A stretch of DNA of 64,000 bases from Citrobacter portucalensis (GCF_002042885.1 NZ_MVFY01000018.1:16232-80231), one strand, 5' to 3'. Counted from the first letter of the stretch, positions 28,500 to 37,701 are shown. Made by a program: numbers and translations. Notes: generated from the letters alone by a model not told the origin.

Positions 28500-28752
28500 C
28501 GATTTTATCCTGACAGTTTTTCACGGTTCTGACCTGTAGCGCACAGCGCTCGAGGGCGCTTTCGAGCTGGCGTATATCCGCGCTCAGGTCACCATTGGTG
28601 GTCGGGTCACTTCCCGGCATCGGGCAAAGACTGACCCTCGGGCATGCGTTGTAAACAATCACCGGCGTCGGCACAGGCGGCGCGCTGGTGCAACCGGCGC
28701 ACAGCATCAGGTAAATCAGCGCTATACCAGCGGCGAAGCTGTTCATTTTCAT
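28462..28752 (-). CDS. lysC: Rz1-like spanin lipoprotein LysC
   Basis: Outer-membrane spanin subunit. With the start at 28752 it is 96 residues, as in P2 LysC. A lipoprotein signal (ALIYLMLCAGCTSAPP) places the lipidated cysteine near residue 20. It overlaps out of frame with the 3' part of lysB, the usual nested Rz/Rz1 arrangement. It works with LysB to fuse inner and outer membranes during lysis. Confidence 0.85.
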   Translation of the reverse strand: MKMNSFAAGIALIYLMLCAGCTSAPPVPTPVIVYNACPRVSLCPMPGSDPTTNGDLSADIRQLESALERCALQVRTVKNCQDKIDVQAEESAKSLN

Positions 28753-29020
28753 TGAGTAACCTCGTAATGGTCTGTTCCCGGCGTTGCGCCCGCGCTCCGG
28801 CATCGATGAGCTCACCGCGCAGTAAGACCTGAGCGGTCTCATTTTCCCCACGGACACGGGAGGCCGTTTTAAGCTGGCTTTTCAGCATGGTAATCAGCGT
28901 TTTTTGTTCACCTGCGACCTTGTTCGCCCGCTCAAAGGAGCGGGTCAGCGTGGTGTTTTCGTGGCGCATCCAGAGCAGCCCGGCCACCGCCAGCACTAAC
29001 AACACGACTATCGTTTTCAT
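28607..29020 (-). CDS. lysB: Rz-like spanin LysB
   Basis: Inner-membrane spanin, 137 residues. An N-terminal membrane anchor (MKTIVVLLVLAVAGLLWMRH) is followed by a long coiled coil rich in Glu, Arg and Leu. lysC is nested in another frame of its 3' end, and its start overlaps the endolysin stop by four bases. Confidence 0.9.
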   Translation of the reverse strand: MKTIVVLLVLAVAGLLWMRHENTTLTRSFERANKVAGEQKTLITMLKSQLKTASRVRGENETAQVLLRGELIDAGARAQRREQTITRLLNENEQLRRWYSADLPDAVRRLHQRAACADAGDCLQRMPEGQSLPDAGK

Positions 29021-29526
29021 TTCGCCCCCTTCAGGCAGTAGGCGCGCTCGCGAAAGCGGCGATTTTCGAGCCCGGTATTACGCTCACCATTCACAAACAC
29101 CCAGCGGGTGAGCTGGTCACAGGCTTGCCACCATTGCCGGTGTTTCAGGTGATACACCAGCGTTGAGCGACAGGCCGCGCCGGTACCGACGTTAAAAGCG
29201 AAGCTGACCAGCGCGTCATAGACGGCGGGTGGCATTTCAACAGGCACACAGACCGAGAGTCGTTTCTCGACGTTCAGCACATCAGCGACCAGATTCGCGG
29301 CGGCTTCCTTCTCGGTGATATCCCGTTTCGGTACCACCCCGGCAGTATGGCCGATGCCTGACGTCCACACGCCCGCGCTGCACTGATAAGGGCGCAACCG
29401 GCAACCCTCGAGGTCGGCAATCAGCGCGAGCCCCTCCGGCGAGGTGTGAAGCAAACGAAAATCAGGTACCAGTGCCGCCAGCGCCAGCACGACGGCCACA
29501 CTGCAACGTTTAACGAATGAGCCCAC
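29017..29526 (-). CDS. SAR endolysin (gene K position)
   Basis: Lysozyme-type muramidase. The likely start is GTG at 29526, with GGGGG just upstream, giving 169 residues. The frame extends to 29631 but that part overlaps the holin gene. A weakly hydrophobic N-terminal segment (CSVAVVLALAALVPDF) fits a signal-arrest-release domain, so the enzyme can reach the periplasm without passing the holin. The catalytic pattern E-x8-C-x5-T is in EGCRLRPYQCSAGVWTSG. It resembles lambdoid/P22-type endolysins more than P2 gpK. Confidence 0.9.
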   Translation of the reverse strand: MGSFVKRCSVAVVLALAALVPDFRLLHTSPEGLALIADLEGCRLRPYQCSAGVWTSGIGHTAGVVPKRDITEKEAAANLVADVLNVEKRLSVCVPVEMPPAVYDALVSFAFNVGTGAACRSTLVYHLKHRQWWQACDQLTRWVFVNGERNTGLENRRFRERAYCLKGAK

Positions 29527-29731
29527 GAATAACCCCCTTATCAATCCCCATCGAGACGAGATAGCGGTATTTCTTTCGCTGGTACCAGAAGTTAACCAGC
29601 GCGGTAAAAATGGCGCAGCTTCCCCCGACATAAAGCGCGAGCCGTTCCGGTGTCTGCGTACCGAAATACGCCAGCACCACTGACAGCCAGTAGGTCAGAA
29701 AGGTTGTGATTTTATCCACAGTCAGTCCCAT
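29510..29731 (-). CDS. Phage holin
   Basis: A 73-residue membrane protein with two hydrophobic segments (FLTYWLSVVLAYFGT and LALYVGGSCAIFTALVNFWY) and a charged tail (YQRKKYRYL), typical of class II holins of the HP1/186 type. It overlaps the endolysin start by 17 bases and the end of gpX by ten. It is unrelated in sequence to P2 gpY. Confidence 0.85.
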   Translation of the reverse strand: MGLTVDKITTFLTYWLSVVLAYFGTQTPERLALYVGGSCAIFTALVNFWYQRKKYRYLVSMGIDKGVIRGLIR

Positions 29732-29925
29732 AAATTCACGGTCTCCGATACCGGTGCGGCGTCGACTTCAGGCAGACTGACCGCCGTGCCATGTGGCAGG
29801 ACGACACCCAGCTCAGCGAGCCCCGGATTAGCCAGCAATACAGCCTCGACCACACCTTCAGTGCGCCCGTAATGGCGCTTACATAACGTGTCGAGCGTGT
29901 CGCCCTGATGCGCGATGACGTTCAT
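29722..29925 (-). CDS. X: Tail protein gpX
   Basis: 67 residues as in P2 gpX. The LysM-like start MNVIAHQGDTLDTLCKRHYG and LLANPGLAELGVVLPHGTAV are conserved. The start codon overlaps the end of L by one base. Confidence 0.93.
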   Translation of the reverse strand: MNVIAHQGDTLDTLCKRHYGRTEGVVEAVLLANPGLAELGVVLPHGTAVSLPEVDAAPVSETVNLWD

Positions 29926-30425
29926 CAGATTTGCCCCACGATGCAGCGCGCTTTGTCCTGGATACGGGCAACCGACCAGCGCATGTCACGCCACATTTCA
30001 TCGATGGTGTCATCGATGCTGTCGGCCTTTTTGTCACCTTTGGCGCTGGCATCAACGCCCCGGTAACGCTCGTACAGCGTCGCGGTCGTCATCGAGCAAA
30101 CAGCGTTGAAGTAGTGAAAAACCCGCACACTTTCGCCGTCGAGCTCATCCGTCGGCACATCCTCGAGGCGCTGATAACCGGCGGCGAGCTGAAGGTCGCG
30201 CCAGTCGGTTAACTCGGCATTGGTCTCGGCCATCGCGGTTTTAATCGCCCGGCGCAGACGCACCGGCGTCACGGTCTGCTCGAGGCGCATTTCTTCGCGC
30301 ATACGCTTCGGATCAACATCCGGGAAAAAGGCCGTGTTTTTAATCACCGGCTCGTCGACCGGCACCGGCGGGATGACCATCTGGTCGCGCTGTTGCGCCG
30401 GGTTATTCATCACAATCATGGTCAT
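29925..30425 (-). CDS. L: Head completion/stabilisation protein gpL
   Basis: 166 residues (P2: 169). PVPVDEPVIKNTAFFPDVDP and ELTDWRDLQLAAGYQRLEDV are conserved. An alternative start five codons in (ATGAACAACCC) would also fit. It closes the capsid after packaging. Confidence 0.92.
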   Translation of the reverse strand: MTMIVMNNPAQQRDQMVIPPVPVDEPVIKNTAFFPDVDPKRMREEMRLEQTVTPVRLRRAIKTAMAETNAELTDWRDLQLAAGYQRLEDVPTDELDGESVRVFHYFNAVCSMTTATLYERYRGVDASAKGDKKADSIDDTIDEMWRDMRWSVARIQDKARCIVGQI

Positions 30426-30522
30426 GAGTACCTCAGTAAATAGGTGGGCGGTGGACGCCGGTCGCAGTTACGGTGAATCACCGACATTGACCAGCGTGCC
30501 GCCCGGCGCGGGGCGCGTTCTG

Positions 30523-31281
30523 TTAACCGGCGACTTTCTTCGGGCGTCCCCGCCCTCGTTTCACCGGTGAATCTTGTTTTTTCGCGGGTGCTTTTTTCGC
30601 GGCTTTCGGCGCCGTTTTTTTGACGACGACCGGTTTCGGGCTCAGCTCACGAGTGAGGGTCTCAATGTCCTTTCTTACCCCGGCGTTGGTGTCGAGCTGT
30701 AAGGCGCGTTGCAGGTGCACCAGCGCATCAGGAAGCTGACCGGCATCACGCAGGGTCAGACCGGTGACCTTATGCAGCCGGGCGCGCACTTCGTCAGGCA
30801 TATCGGCGGCATCGGTCAGCCCGATGACCTCAAGCAGTTGCGCAGCGTCGACCGGCTCACCGGCAATACGGGCGCGGGTTGCCGCGAGTGCGACCTCTTC
30901 GGCCAGCATGTATGGGGTGGTGCGGGAATGATTTTCCGGCATCGACAGACCGAAACGCAGCGCATAGCGCGCAATCTCAATCGCGCCGGTGATATCCCCC
31001 GCATCAAGACGCCAGAGCATCACCGTCATCAGAATGTCATCCTGTGCGCCGGTGCCGCTTTCCAGTACGCCAGCGACCCACGGCAGGTACAGCGGGAGTA
31101 ATTCGCGTTTTTTATCCGCTTTGCGTTCTTTAGAACGAATTGCTGATAGCGTCCGGCGGTCTGCGGCCAGCTTGACGAGCATTTGCTCGTAAGGTGAGGC
31201 ATGACGCAGCGGGGCGTTATCCCGCTGCGATGCCCTGATAGCCGAGACCCGCATCGCATGACGCTGTGCGGGGGTTGCCAT
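30523..31281 (-). CDS. M: Terminase small (endonuclease) subunit gpM
   Basis: 252 residues, P2 gpM family, which cuts at cos. It starts MATPAQRHAMRVSAIRASQR; the C-terminus is a lysine/proline-rich tail (KKTAPKAAKKAPAKKQ). It lies three bases after N. Confidence 0.93.
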   Translation of the reverse strand: MATPAQRHAMRVSAIRASQRDNAPLRHASPYEQMLVKLAADRRTLSAIRSKERKADKKRELLPLYLPWVAGVLESGTGAQDDILMTVMLWRLDAGDITGAIEIARYALRFGLSMPENHSRTTPYMLAEEVALAATRARIAGEPVDAAQLLEVIGLTDAADMPDEVRARLHKVTGLTLRDAGQLPDALVHLQRALQLDTNAGVRKDIETLTRELSPKPVVVKKTAPKAAKKAPAKKQDSPVKRGRGRPKKVAG

Positions 31282-31284
31282 CGG

Positions 31285-32445
31285 TTATGCCTCCTTGCCG
31301 TCAGTTGTGCCGGTTTCAGCCGGTGCGCTGCCTGTCAGAGACTGCATCGCTTTGACCATTGCCGCCGCGAAGACTTCCGCGCTCACTGGTTCCGAGGTGG
31401 CGGGTTCTTCCGGTTCGAGGATCTCGATATTTTCAATCAGGCAACCGGCCTCGTAGTCCTCGATAACGAAATCGACTTTGACCTGTTCGTAGTTTTCCAC
31501 CTGGTCGAGTTTCGGATTTTCGACGATGTGGCGGCGGTGACCGTCCTCGTACAGATAAATCGAAATGTTATCCAGCGTGGTGATGAAAACGCTGTTTGCC
31601 GGGAAGAATGGCGCGCGCACCGCCTGAAGCTGGCCGATGGTTTTCTGGCTGATAATCAGCTCACCGGCGAGCTGTTCGCTGTTTGCCTGGAACTTGTTAA
31701 TCATCGGGAAGTATTTGTCGGTCAGGATACGGCGACCACAGATGACAACCATTTCCGGGTTCTCGCGGTGAATTTCCGCGACCAGCGACTCGAAAGCATC
31801 CATGACCAGCGCGTCGAGGTTGGCGTAATGCCCCCCTTTACCTACTTTGATTGTGTTCGAAATCACGGTACCGTCAGCGTCGGTGATGCTGGACATCACA
31901 CGCTCAGGCGCGTCGTTGCGGTATTTCTGCAACCAGCCGACAGCCACATCCTGAAGTAACGGGTTTTTGCTACGGTCAGACGTCGCCGCCCGGCTCACGC
32001 CGTTAAAGCCGATGGTGATGTAATCCAGCGCCTGACGCTTGATGATGGCGTTACGGATCCGAATCTGGAAATCCTGAAAACGCGCCCACAGGTCGAGCTT
32101 GTTGTACTTCAGGTGATAGTCGAAGTTCACCGGATGACAGAAATAGCGGTACGCATCCATTTTCGCGAAATCAGCGGTCTTACGCTCGACGCCACCGTCG
32201 GTATCAGCGGTGCTGGCAATGGAGCCGGTCACATCGATGCCGACTTTTTCCTCGGTCAGCTCGCCAACCGTCACCATGTTGATGAGCTTCAGGAAGCTGG
32301 ACGACTGCTGGATTTTGTCAAACAGGGTCTGCGTCACCGACGGCTCGACGGTGAATTTTTTGTCGAGGTCGCTGACCTCGATGCCGTTCAGTTCGGCGAT
32401 ACGGCTCAGGTACTGATTGAATTTAAAACGGGTGTCTTTACGCAT
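31285..32445 (-). CDS. N: Major capsid protein gpN
   Basis: 386 residues (P2: 357). It starts MRKDTRFKFNQYLSRIAELN and contains HPVNFDYHLKYNKLDLWARF and GWLQKYRNDAPERVMS. A C-terminal extension rich in Glu, Ala and Pro accounts for the extra length. The N-terminus is normally trimmed by the protease domain of gpO. Confidence 0.95.
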   Translation of the reverse strand: MRKDTRFKFNQYLSRIAELNGIEVSDLDKKFTVEPSVTQTLFDKIQQSSSFLKLINMVTVGELTEEKVGIDVTGSIASTADTDGGVERKTADFAKMDAYRYFCHPVNFDYHLKYNKLDLWARFQDFQIRIRNAIIKRQALDYITIGFNGVSRAATSDRSKNPLLQDVAVGWLQKYRNDAPERVMSSITDADGTVISNTIKVGKGGHYANLDALVMDAFESLVAEIHRENPEMVVICGRRILTDKYFPMINKFQANSEQLAGELIISQKTIGQLQAVRAPFFPANSVFITTLDNISIYLYEDGHRRHIVENPKLDQVENYEQVKVDFVIEDYEAGCLIENIEILEPEEPATSEPVSAEVFAAAMVKAMQSLTGSAPAETGTTDGKEA

Positions 32446-32476
32446 GGCGTTTCTTTTCCTTCGGGTTTATCAGGGG

Positions 32477-33340
32477 TTAGCAGTCGGTCAGCGTGGAGAC
32501 CGCCGAATCACCGTCACCGCCGGTACTTAACTTGCGGCGCGCCTGTGATCTGCTTTCGGTGTTTTCCAGCGTGGTGGTCAGGGTGCTGAATTGCTGCGAG
32601 GTGGCGTCGGCCTGTTCGGCGAGCGCTTTTTTGACGTCGGCGAGTTCGGCTTCAATAGCACTGAAACGCACCTCGGCGCTTTCGCCGCCGGTCTGCACCC
32701 GCTCGGCGATGGCGGTCACGGCTTCATGTACATCACCGAAACGCGCATCGTCGTCAGTCTGTTTACGGCTGAAGATGCCTTTCACGGTGTCGCTGAGTCT
32801 GGTCAGCAGGGTGTCGGGCAGGTCTTCGAATTCCAGCTCGGCAAGGGTTGCCACTGAGAAGAAATTCTCAGGGCTGGCTTTAAATCGGTTGAGGGGGTTG
32901 TGTTTCGCGGTACGGCAAAACTCAAGATATTCAGTACCGAGGCTTGCCGGGTCGTCAGTGACGGCCAGACCAACCAGATAGCATTTGCCGCTGTTGGCAA
33001 AGTTCGGTTGAATTTCCATTGAGGTATAGACTTTTTGTCCTGCCTTATTCATCGCGACGAGGTCATCGGTCGGCGTGATTTTGGCAAACAATGCCAGCTT
33101 GCCATTGAGCGCTGAATCATCGTCAATAACTTCGGCTTTCAGCTCAGCCACATCGCCATAGCGTTTAAATACGCTGTCAGGCAACAGGCCGCGCAGGTGC
33201 TCGAGGTTAATACGGCAACCGTAGACGCGCGGGTCATACGAATCAGCCATCTCCTGAATATCAGTCGCACTGATGACGCGACCGTCGCAGGTGTCCCCCT
33301 CGACGCCGATGCGAAACCATTTCGAAATTTTTTTAGCCAT
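32477..33340 (-). CDS. O: Capsid scaffold/protease gpO
   Basis: Combined internal scaffold and serine protease, 287 residues (P2: 284). The N-terminal protease part contains YTSMEIQPNFANSGKCYLVG with the probable catalytic serine near residue 107. The C-terminal half (residues ~170-287) is an acidic, helical scaffold region. It is divergent from P. Confidence 0.94.
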   Translation of the reverse strand: MAKKISKWFRIGVEGDTCDGRVISATDIQEMADSYDPRVYGCRINLEHLRGLLPDSVFKRYGDVAELKAEVIDDDSALNGKLALFAKITPTDDLVAMNKAGQKVYTSMEIQPNFANSGKCYLVGLAVTDDPASLGTEYLEFCRTAKHNPLNRFKASPENFFSVATLAELEFEDLPDTLLTRLSDTVKGIFSRKQTDDDARFGDVHEAVTAIAERVQTGGESAEVRFSAIEAELADVKKALAEQADATSQQFSTLTTTLENTESRSQARRKLSTGGDGDSAVSTLTDC

Positions 33341-33504
33341 GAGTCAGGTGTCCTGAGTTGGGTTATCGGGTCGGATGTAGTTTCCCGACTCCCTCCCTCG
33401 TCAGCCACCGGTTACAGAAGTGCAACCCCTGACACAACAGGGGGTTAGCGATTCATCCCCCCTGAATCTTTAGCCTTGCCGTGTACTCATCACAGTGAGG
33501 TTTT

Positions 33505-35274
33505 ATGACCACTACCAACGACACATCACTACTCAGCGACCCGCGCCGACAGGCCGCGCTTTTGTTCTGGCAGGGCTATTCCGTGCCACAAATCGCGGAG
33601 CAGTTACAGGTCAAGCGCCCCACGGTGCAGAGCTGGAAACAGCGTGATAAATGGGAAGAAACCGCCCCGTTAAATCGGGTCGAATTCACGCTCGAGGCGC
33701 GACTCATTCAGCTCTATGCAAAGCCAGACCTGACGGCTCACGACTTTAAGGTCGCGGATTTTCTGGCGCGCCAGATGGAGCGCCTCGCGCGGGTTAACCG
33801 TTACGGCCAGACCGGCAACGAAGCGGATTTAAACCCGAACGTGGCCAACCGCAACAAAGGGGAAAAGAAGAAGCCGAAAAAGAATTTTTTCAGCGAAGAG
33901 GCTATCGAGAAACTCGAAGAGATTTTCCTCGAGCAGTCTTTCGACTATCAGCTCGAGTGGTGGCGCGCGGGACTGGCGCACCGCATCAGGCACATCCTGA
34001 AATCGCGACAGATTGGTGCGACGTTCTATTTTGCACGTGAGGCGCTGTTACAGGCGCTGAAGACCGGTCACAACCAGATATTTTTATCGGCCAGTAAGAC
34101 ACAGGCCTACGTGTTCCGTAAATACATCATCGCCTTTGCCCGACAGGTTGACGTCGAGCTTACCGGCGACCCGATTGTGCTCGGCAACAATGGCGCGGAG
34201 CTGATGTTTCTCGGTACCAATGCCAACACGGCACAGAGTCACAACGGTGACCTGTATGTCGACGAAATTTTCTGGATCCCCAACTTTCAGAAACTGAAGC
34301 GCGTCGCCGGTGGCATGTCGTCACAGGAGCATTTACGCACGACCTATTTTTCGACCCCCTCATCGCTGGCGCACGGCGCTTACCCGTTCTGGTCGGGTGA
34401 GCAGTTCAACAAGGGGCGCTCAGACAAGAGCGAGCGCGTCGATATCGATATCAGTCACGCCGCACTCGCGAAGGGCGTCGCCTGTTCTGACGGCCAGTGG
34501 CGACAGATTGTCACCATCGAGGACGCACTCGCCAAAGGGTGCACACTGTTCAACATCGATACGCTGAAGCGCGAGAACAGTGTCGATGAGTTCCGCAACC
34601 TGTTTATGTGCGAGTTCGTCGACGATAAAGCGTCGGTATTCCCGTTCGAAGAGCTGCAACGCTGCATGGTCGACAGCCTCGAGAAATGGGAGGACTACGC
34701 GCCATTTGCCGACCGGCCATTCGGTCACCGCCCGGTGTGGATTGGCTACGACCCGTCATTACGTGGCGACAGTGCCGGGTGCGTCGTCATCGCGCCGCCG
34801 GTCGTTGCCGGGGGCAAATTCCGCATCCTCGAGCGCCACCAGTGGAAAGGGATGGACTTCGCCCAACAGGCCGAATCCATTCGCGAGCTCACACAAAAAT
34901 ACACCGTGGAATATATCGGCATCGATGCAACCGGGCTCGGTCAGGGCGTCTTCCAGCTCGTGCGCTCGTTCTACCCGGCCGCGCGTGAAATCCGCTACAC
35001 GCCGGAAATGAAAACCGCAATGGTGCTCAAAGCCAAAGACACCATTCGCCGTGGGTGCCTCGAGTACGACGTCAGCGCGACCGATATCACGCAGTCATTT
35101 ATGTCTATCCGCAAAACCATGACCAGCAGCGGACGCAGCTCGACCTATGAGGCCAGCCGCACCGAGGAAGCCAGTCACGCCGATCTCGCCTGGGCAACCA
35201 TGCACGTATTAATCAATGAGCCGCTGACCGCCGCGACCGGTGAGCAGTCATCCAGCATCATGGAGTGGAACTAA
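33505..35274 (+). CDS. P: Terminase large (ATPase) subunit gpP
   Basis: 589 residues (P2: 590). An N-terminal helix-turn-helix (YSVPQIAEQLQVKRPTVQSW) precedes the packaging ATPase, with ILKSRQIGATFYFAREALLQ around the Walker A region and LYVDEIFW as Walker B. The nuclease part follows (IGYDPSLRGDSAGCVV). The start has AGTGAGGTTTT upstream. The stop overlaps the Q start (TAATG). Confidence 0.95.
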   Translation: MTTTNDTSLLSDPRRQAALLFWQGYSVPQIAEQLQVKRPTVQSWKQRDKWEETAPLNRVEFTLEARLIQLYAKPDLTAHDFKVADFLARQMERLARVNRYGQTGNEADLNPNVANRNKGEKKKPKKNFFSEEAIEKLEEIFLEQSFDYQLEWWRAGLAHRIRHILKSRQIGATFYFAREALLQALKTGHNQIFLSASKTQAYVFRKYIIAFARQVDVELTGDPIVLGNNGAELMFLGTNANTAQSHNGDLYVDEIFWIPNFQKLKRVAGGMSSQEHLRTTYFSTPSSLAHGAYPFWSGEQFNKGRSDKSERVDIDISHAALAKGVACSDGQWRQIVTIEDALAKGCTLFNIDTLKRENSVDEFRNLFMCEFVDDKASVFPFEELQRCMVDSLEKWEDYAPFADRPFGHRPVWIGYDPSLRGDSAGCVVIAPPVVAGGKFRILERHQWKGMDFAQQAESIRELTQKYTVEYIGIDATGLGQGVFQLVRSFYPAAREIRYTPEMKTAMVLKAKDTIRRGCLEYDVSATDITQSFMSIRKTMTSSGRSSTYEASRTEEASHADLAWATMHVLINEPLTAATGEQSSSIMEWN

Positions 35275-36311
35275 TGAGCAAGAAACGCAACAAACGCCAG
35301 CAGCCGCCGCGCACCCAAAACCACACCGCCGCACCGGCTCAGAGCATGGAAGCATTCACCTTTGGTGAGCCGACGCCGGTACTCGACCGCCGCGATATTC
35401 TCGATTACGTCGAGTGTATCGATAACGGCCAGTGGTACGAGCCGCCGGTGAGCTTTTCCGGGCTGGCGAAGAGCATGCGCGCCGCCGTGCACCACAGTTC
35501 ACCGATTTACGTGAAGCGTAATATTCTGGTGTCGACCTACATCCCGCACCCGCTGTTATCCCGTCAGGACTTCACCCGGTTTGCGCTCGACTATCTGGTG
35601 TTTGGTAATGCGTTTATCGAAGAGCGTCGCAGCCTGACCGGCAAGCCGTTAAAACTGGAAACCTCACCGGCGAAATACACCCGCCGTGGCATCGAGGATG
35701 ACGTTTACTGGTACATTCAGAGCTACACACAGCCGCACCAGTTCGCGCCCGGCTCCGTCTTCCACCTGCTCGAGCCCGATATTAATCAGGAGCTTTACGG
35801 GATGCCGGAATACCTGAGCGCACTCAATTCAGCCTGGCTGAATGAATCGGCGACCCTGTTCCGTCGCAAGTATTATCAGAACGGCGCGCATGCGGGTTAC
35901 ATCATGTATGTGACCGACGCCGCGCAAAGCAGCACCGACGTCGAGGCACTGCGAAAGGCGATGCGTGACTCGAAAGGGCTCGGCAATTTTAAGAATCTGT
36001 TTTTCTATGCGCCGAATGGTAAAGCCGACGGGATTAAAATTGTGCCACTGAGCGAAGTCGCCACGAAGGATGATTTTTTTAATATCAAGAAAGTCAGCGC
36101 TGGCGACCTTCTCGACGCACATCGCATCCCATTCCAGTTAATGGGCGGCAAACCTGAGAACGTCGGCTCAGTGGGTGACGTTGAGAAGGTGGCAAAGGTC
36201 TTTGTGCGTAACGAGCTGACCCCGCTACAGGCGCGGTTTATGGAGTTGAACGAATGGGCGGGTGAAGAAATTATCCGCTTTGAAAAATATAGCCTCGCCG
36301 ACGACGAGTAA
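35274..36311 (+). CDS. Q: Portal protein gpQ
   Basis: Portal vertex of the capsid, 345 residues (P2: 344). The start at 35274 (MSKKRNKRQQ) overlaps the P stop by one base and matches P2, so it is preferred over 35265. The segments EAFTFGEPTPVLDRRDILDY and FGNAFIEERRSLTGKPLKL are conserved. Confidence 0.95.
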   Translation: MSKKRNKRQQPPRTQNHTAAPAQSMEAFTFGEPTPVLDRRDILDYVECIDNGQWYEPPVSFSGLAKSMRAAVHHSSPIYVKRNILVSTYIPHPLLSRQDFTRFALDYLVFGNAFIEERRSLTGKPLKLETSPAKYTRRGIEDDVYWYIQSYTQPHQFAPGSVFHLLEPDINQELYGMPEYLSALNSAWLNESATLFRRKYYQNGAHAGYIMYVTDAAQSSTDVEALRKAMRDSKGLGNFKNLFFYAPNGKADGIKIVPLSEVATKDDFFNIKKVSAGDLLDAHRIPFQLMGGKPENVGSVGDVEKVAKVFVRNELTPLQARFMELNEWAGEEIIRFEKYSLADDE

Positions 36312-36321
36312 CCCCACCCAC

Positions 36322-36341
36322 AGCCGCCCGTCGTGGCGGCT
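36322..36341 (+). terminator. Terminator after portal gene Q
   Basis: AGCCGCC - CGTCGT - GGCGGCT (36322-36341) followed by TTTA, 11 bases after the Q stop. Confidence 0.7.
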
Positions 36342-36487
36342 TTACCCCCACCGAACACAGCACCCTCAGCGCCACGACAAGCCGTCGCCGCTTCGCTTCA
36401 TCTCGTGACTCACCCACAACCACAACAACGCCACAGAGACGCGCTCAGGCGCTGAATAAATAAATTAAATCCCACGCTCAGCGCGCA

Positions 36488-36506
36488 ATGCTATCCCCGC
36501 CTCGCC
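36488..36506 (-). other. cosN, cohesive-end packaging site
   Basis: On the reverse strand the sequence is GGCGAGGCGGGGATAGCAT. The 19-base cohesive end of P2 is GGCGAGGCGGGGAAAGCAC as I recall it, so 17 of 19 bases agree. It lies between Q and the early region, the P2 position. The surrounding 36312-36666 stretch has no gene: it holds the Q terminator, cos and an inverted repeat ATGCATG-N6-CATGCAT at 36599-36618. Confidence 0.85.
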
Positions 36507-36666
36507 TGCCCGCTTGATGGGTCGGTTTTAATGCAGGTGCATTTATCCGGTAAAGCAGCCATAGCACTAGTAATGTGTCCTGTCAGTTTGATATGAAAAT
36601 GCATGCAAACTCATGCATAGTCGGGATACGCTCCTCAATGCACACGATTAAACCTTAATATGCACC

Positions 36667-37077
36667 TCAGAAAGACAATCGCTGAGACTTACATAGAATG
36701 AGCTCAGGTACATTGATAGCATAAATGCCCTTTTGTGCTACAGCCTTCGGCTTATTTTCAATCTTTCTTATATTTTCGAGCTCCCAAATATAATAACCCT
36801 TTTTCCATTTCCTACCTAAGGTCACTTCATTTGACCGTTGAAGGTAATCATTATACGTCCAATCATATACCGTAAAAATATCAACCAACGCTAATGCAAC
36901 ACCGTCGGGGTCGGAATCACCATCATTCAAATACTTATTATTCTGCACTAACAATAAATCATAAATAGGTAACTCGGGAGGAAGCCAAGATCGAATTTCA
37001 ACACTTTTGCAACCTAACAATATATTATCAACTGCCGGACTTACAATCGAAAGGGCAGAATATTCTCTCATTTTCAT
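36667..37077 (-). CDS. ASCH-domain protein (cargo region)
   Basis: AT-rich gene read toward cos. The ASCH (PUA-like) signature G-x-K-x-x-E-x-R is present as GCKSVEIR (about residues 15-22), preceded by LSIVSPAVDNILL. ASCH domains bind RNA or modified nucleosides; E. coli YqfB of this fold removes the acetyl group from N4-acetylcytidine. The start is uncertain: ATG codons at 37083, 37077 and 37071 are all possible, giving about 134-138 residues. It is divergent from the P-loop kinase gene at 37156. Its substrate is unknown. Confidence 0.75.
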   Translation of the reverse strand: MKMREYSALSIVSPAVDNILLGCKSVEIRSWLPPELPIYDLLLVQNNKYLNDGDSDPDGVALALVDIFTVYDWTYNDYLQRSNEVTLGRKWKKGYYIWELENIRKIENKPKAVAQKGIYAINVPELILCKSQRLSF

Positions 37078-37155
37078 CACCATTACTATTGAAACTACCG
37101 CGCATCCATGATACTTCTTTTCATACCAAGAACACAATGAGACTTAGGAGGGTAT

Positions 37156-37671
37156 ATGATTTTATTTATCGCGGGAGCCCACGCCGTTGGGAAAAGTTAT
37201 TTATGCGGAAAATTTGTTGAAAATCATAACATTGCACATCATAGCGCCAGTAGTTTAATAGCAAAAGGAAGAACAGAAAACTGGGGGATAGATAAGAAAA
37301 CAGACGACGCTGAAGAAAATCAAAAAATACTAATAGAACAATTAACTAATTTCAAAAAAACAGAACAAGATCTTCTTCTTGATGGTCACTTTGTATTACT
37401 TTCAAAAGAAAATAAATTTATCGAGCTTAACCATTCAATATTTCATGATATGGAAATAGATGGAATAATTCTTGTGGAATCCGATGAAGACACAATATTA
37501 AAAAGATTTATAGAGCGAAAAGCTAATATTAGTTTTTCTCCGAAAGAGATTATGGCACTTGAACGTAAGAATGCAATTGCCGTCGCAAAAGAGTTAAAAA
37601 TCCCATTAGTAATTCTAAACTCACCATCGAAAGAATGTTTTAGCGAAATTGTAGAATCAATTCTTTCCTAA
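37156..37671 (+). CDS. P-loop NTPase / nucleotide kinase-like protein (cargo region)
   Basis: 171 residues. It starts MILFIAGAHAVGKSYLCGKF, with a Walker A motif GAHAVGKS at residues 7-14. VLVESDEDTILKRFIERKAN resembles the lid region of small nucleoside/nucleotide kinases (AAA_33/adenylate-kinase type). A ribosome site TAGGAGGG precedes the ATG. It is strongly AT-rich, divergent from the ASCH gene on its left and convergent with the three-gene GNAT operon on its right. The substrate is unknown. Confidence 0.8.
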   Translation: MILFIAGAHAVGKSYLCGKFVENHNIAHHSASSLIAKGRTENWGIDKKTDDAEENQKILIEQLTNFKKTEQDLLLDGHFVLLSKENKFIELNHSIFHDMEIDGIILVESDEDTILKRFIERKANISFSPKEIMALERKNAIAVAKELKIPLVILNSPSKECFSEIVESILS

Positions 37672-37676
37672 AAATA

Positions 37677-37695
37677 ACGAGCGCAGTGCGCTCGT
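37677..37695. terminator. Hairpin between convergent cargo genes
   Basis: Near-perfect palindrome ACGAGCGCAGTGCGCTCGT six bases after the kinase stop codon. Read leftward it is followed by TTATTTTT, so it should terminate the ASCH-gene transcript and may work in both directions. Confidence 0.65.
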
Positions 37696-37701
37696 ATATA
37701 A

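Noticed and set aside
29527..29631. N-terminal extension of the endolysin
   Set aside because: It runs inside the holin gene and lacks family similarity; GTG 29526 with a strong ribosome site fits better.
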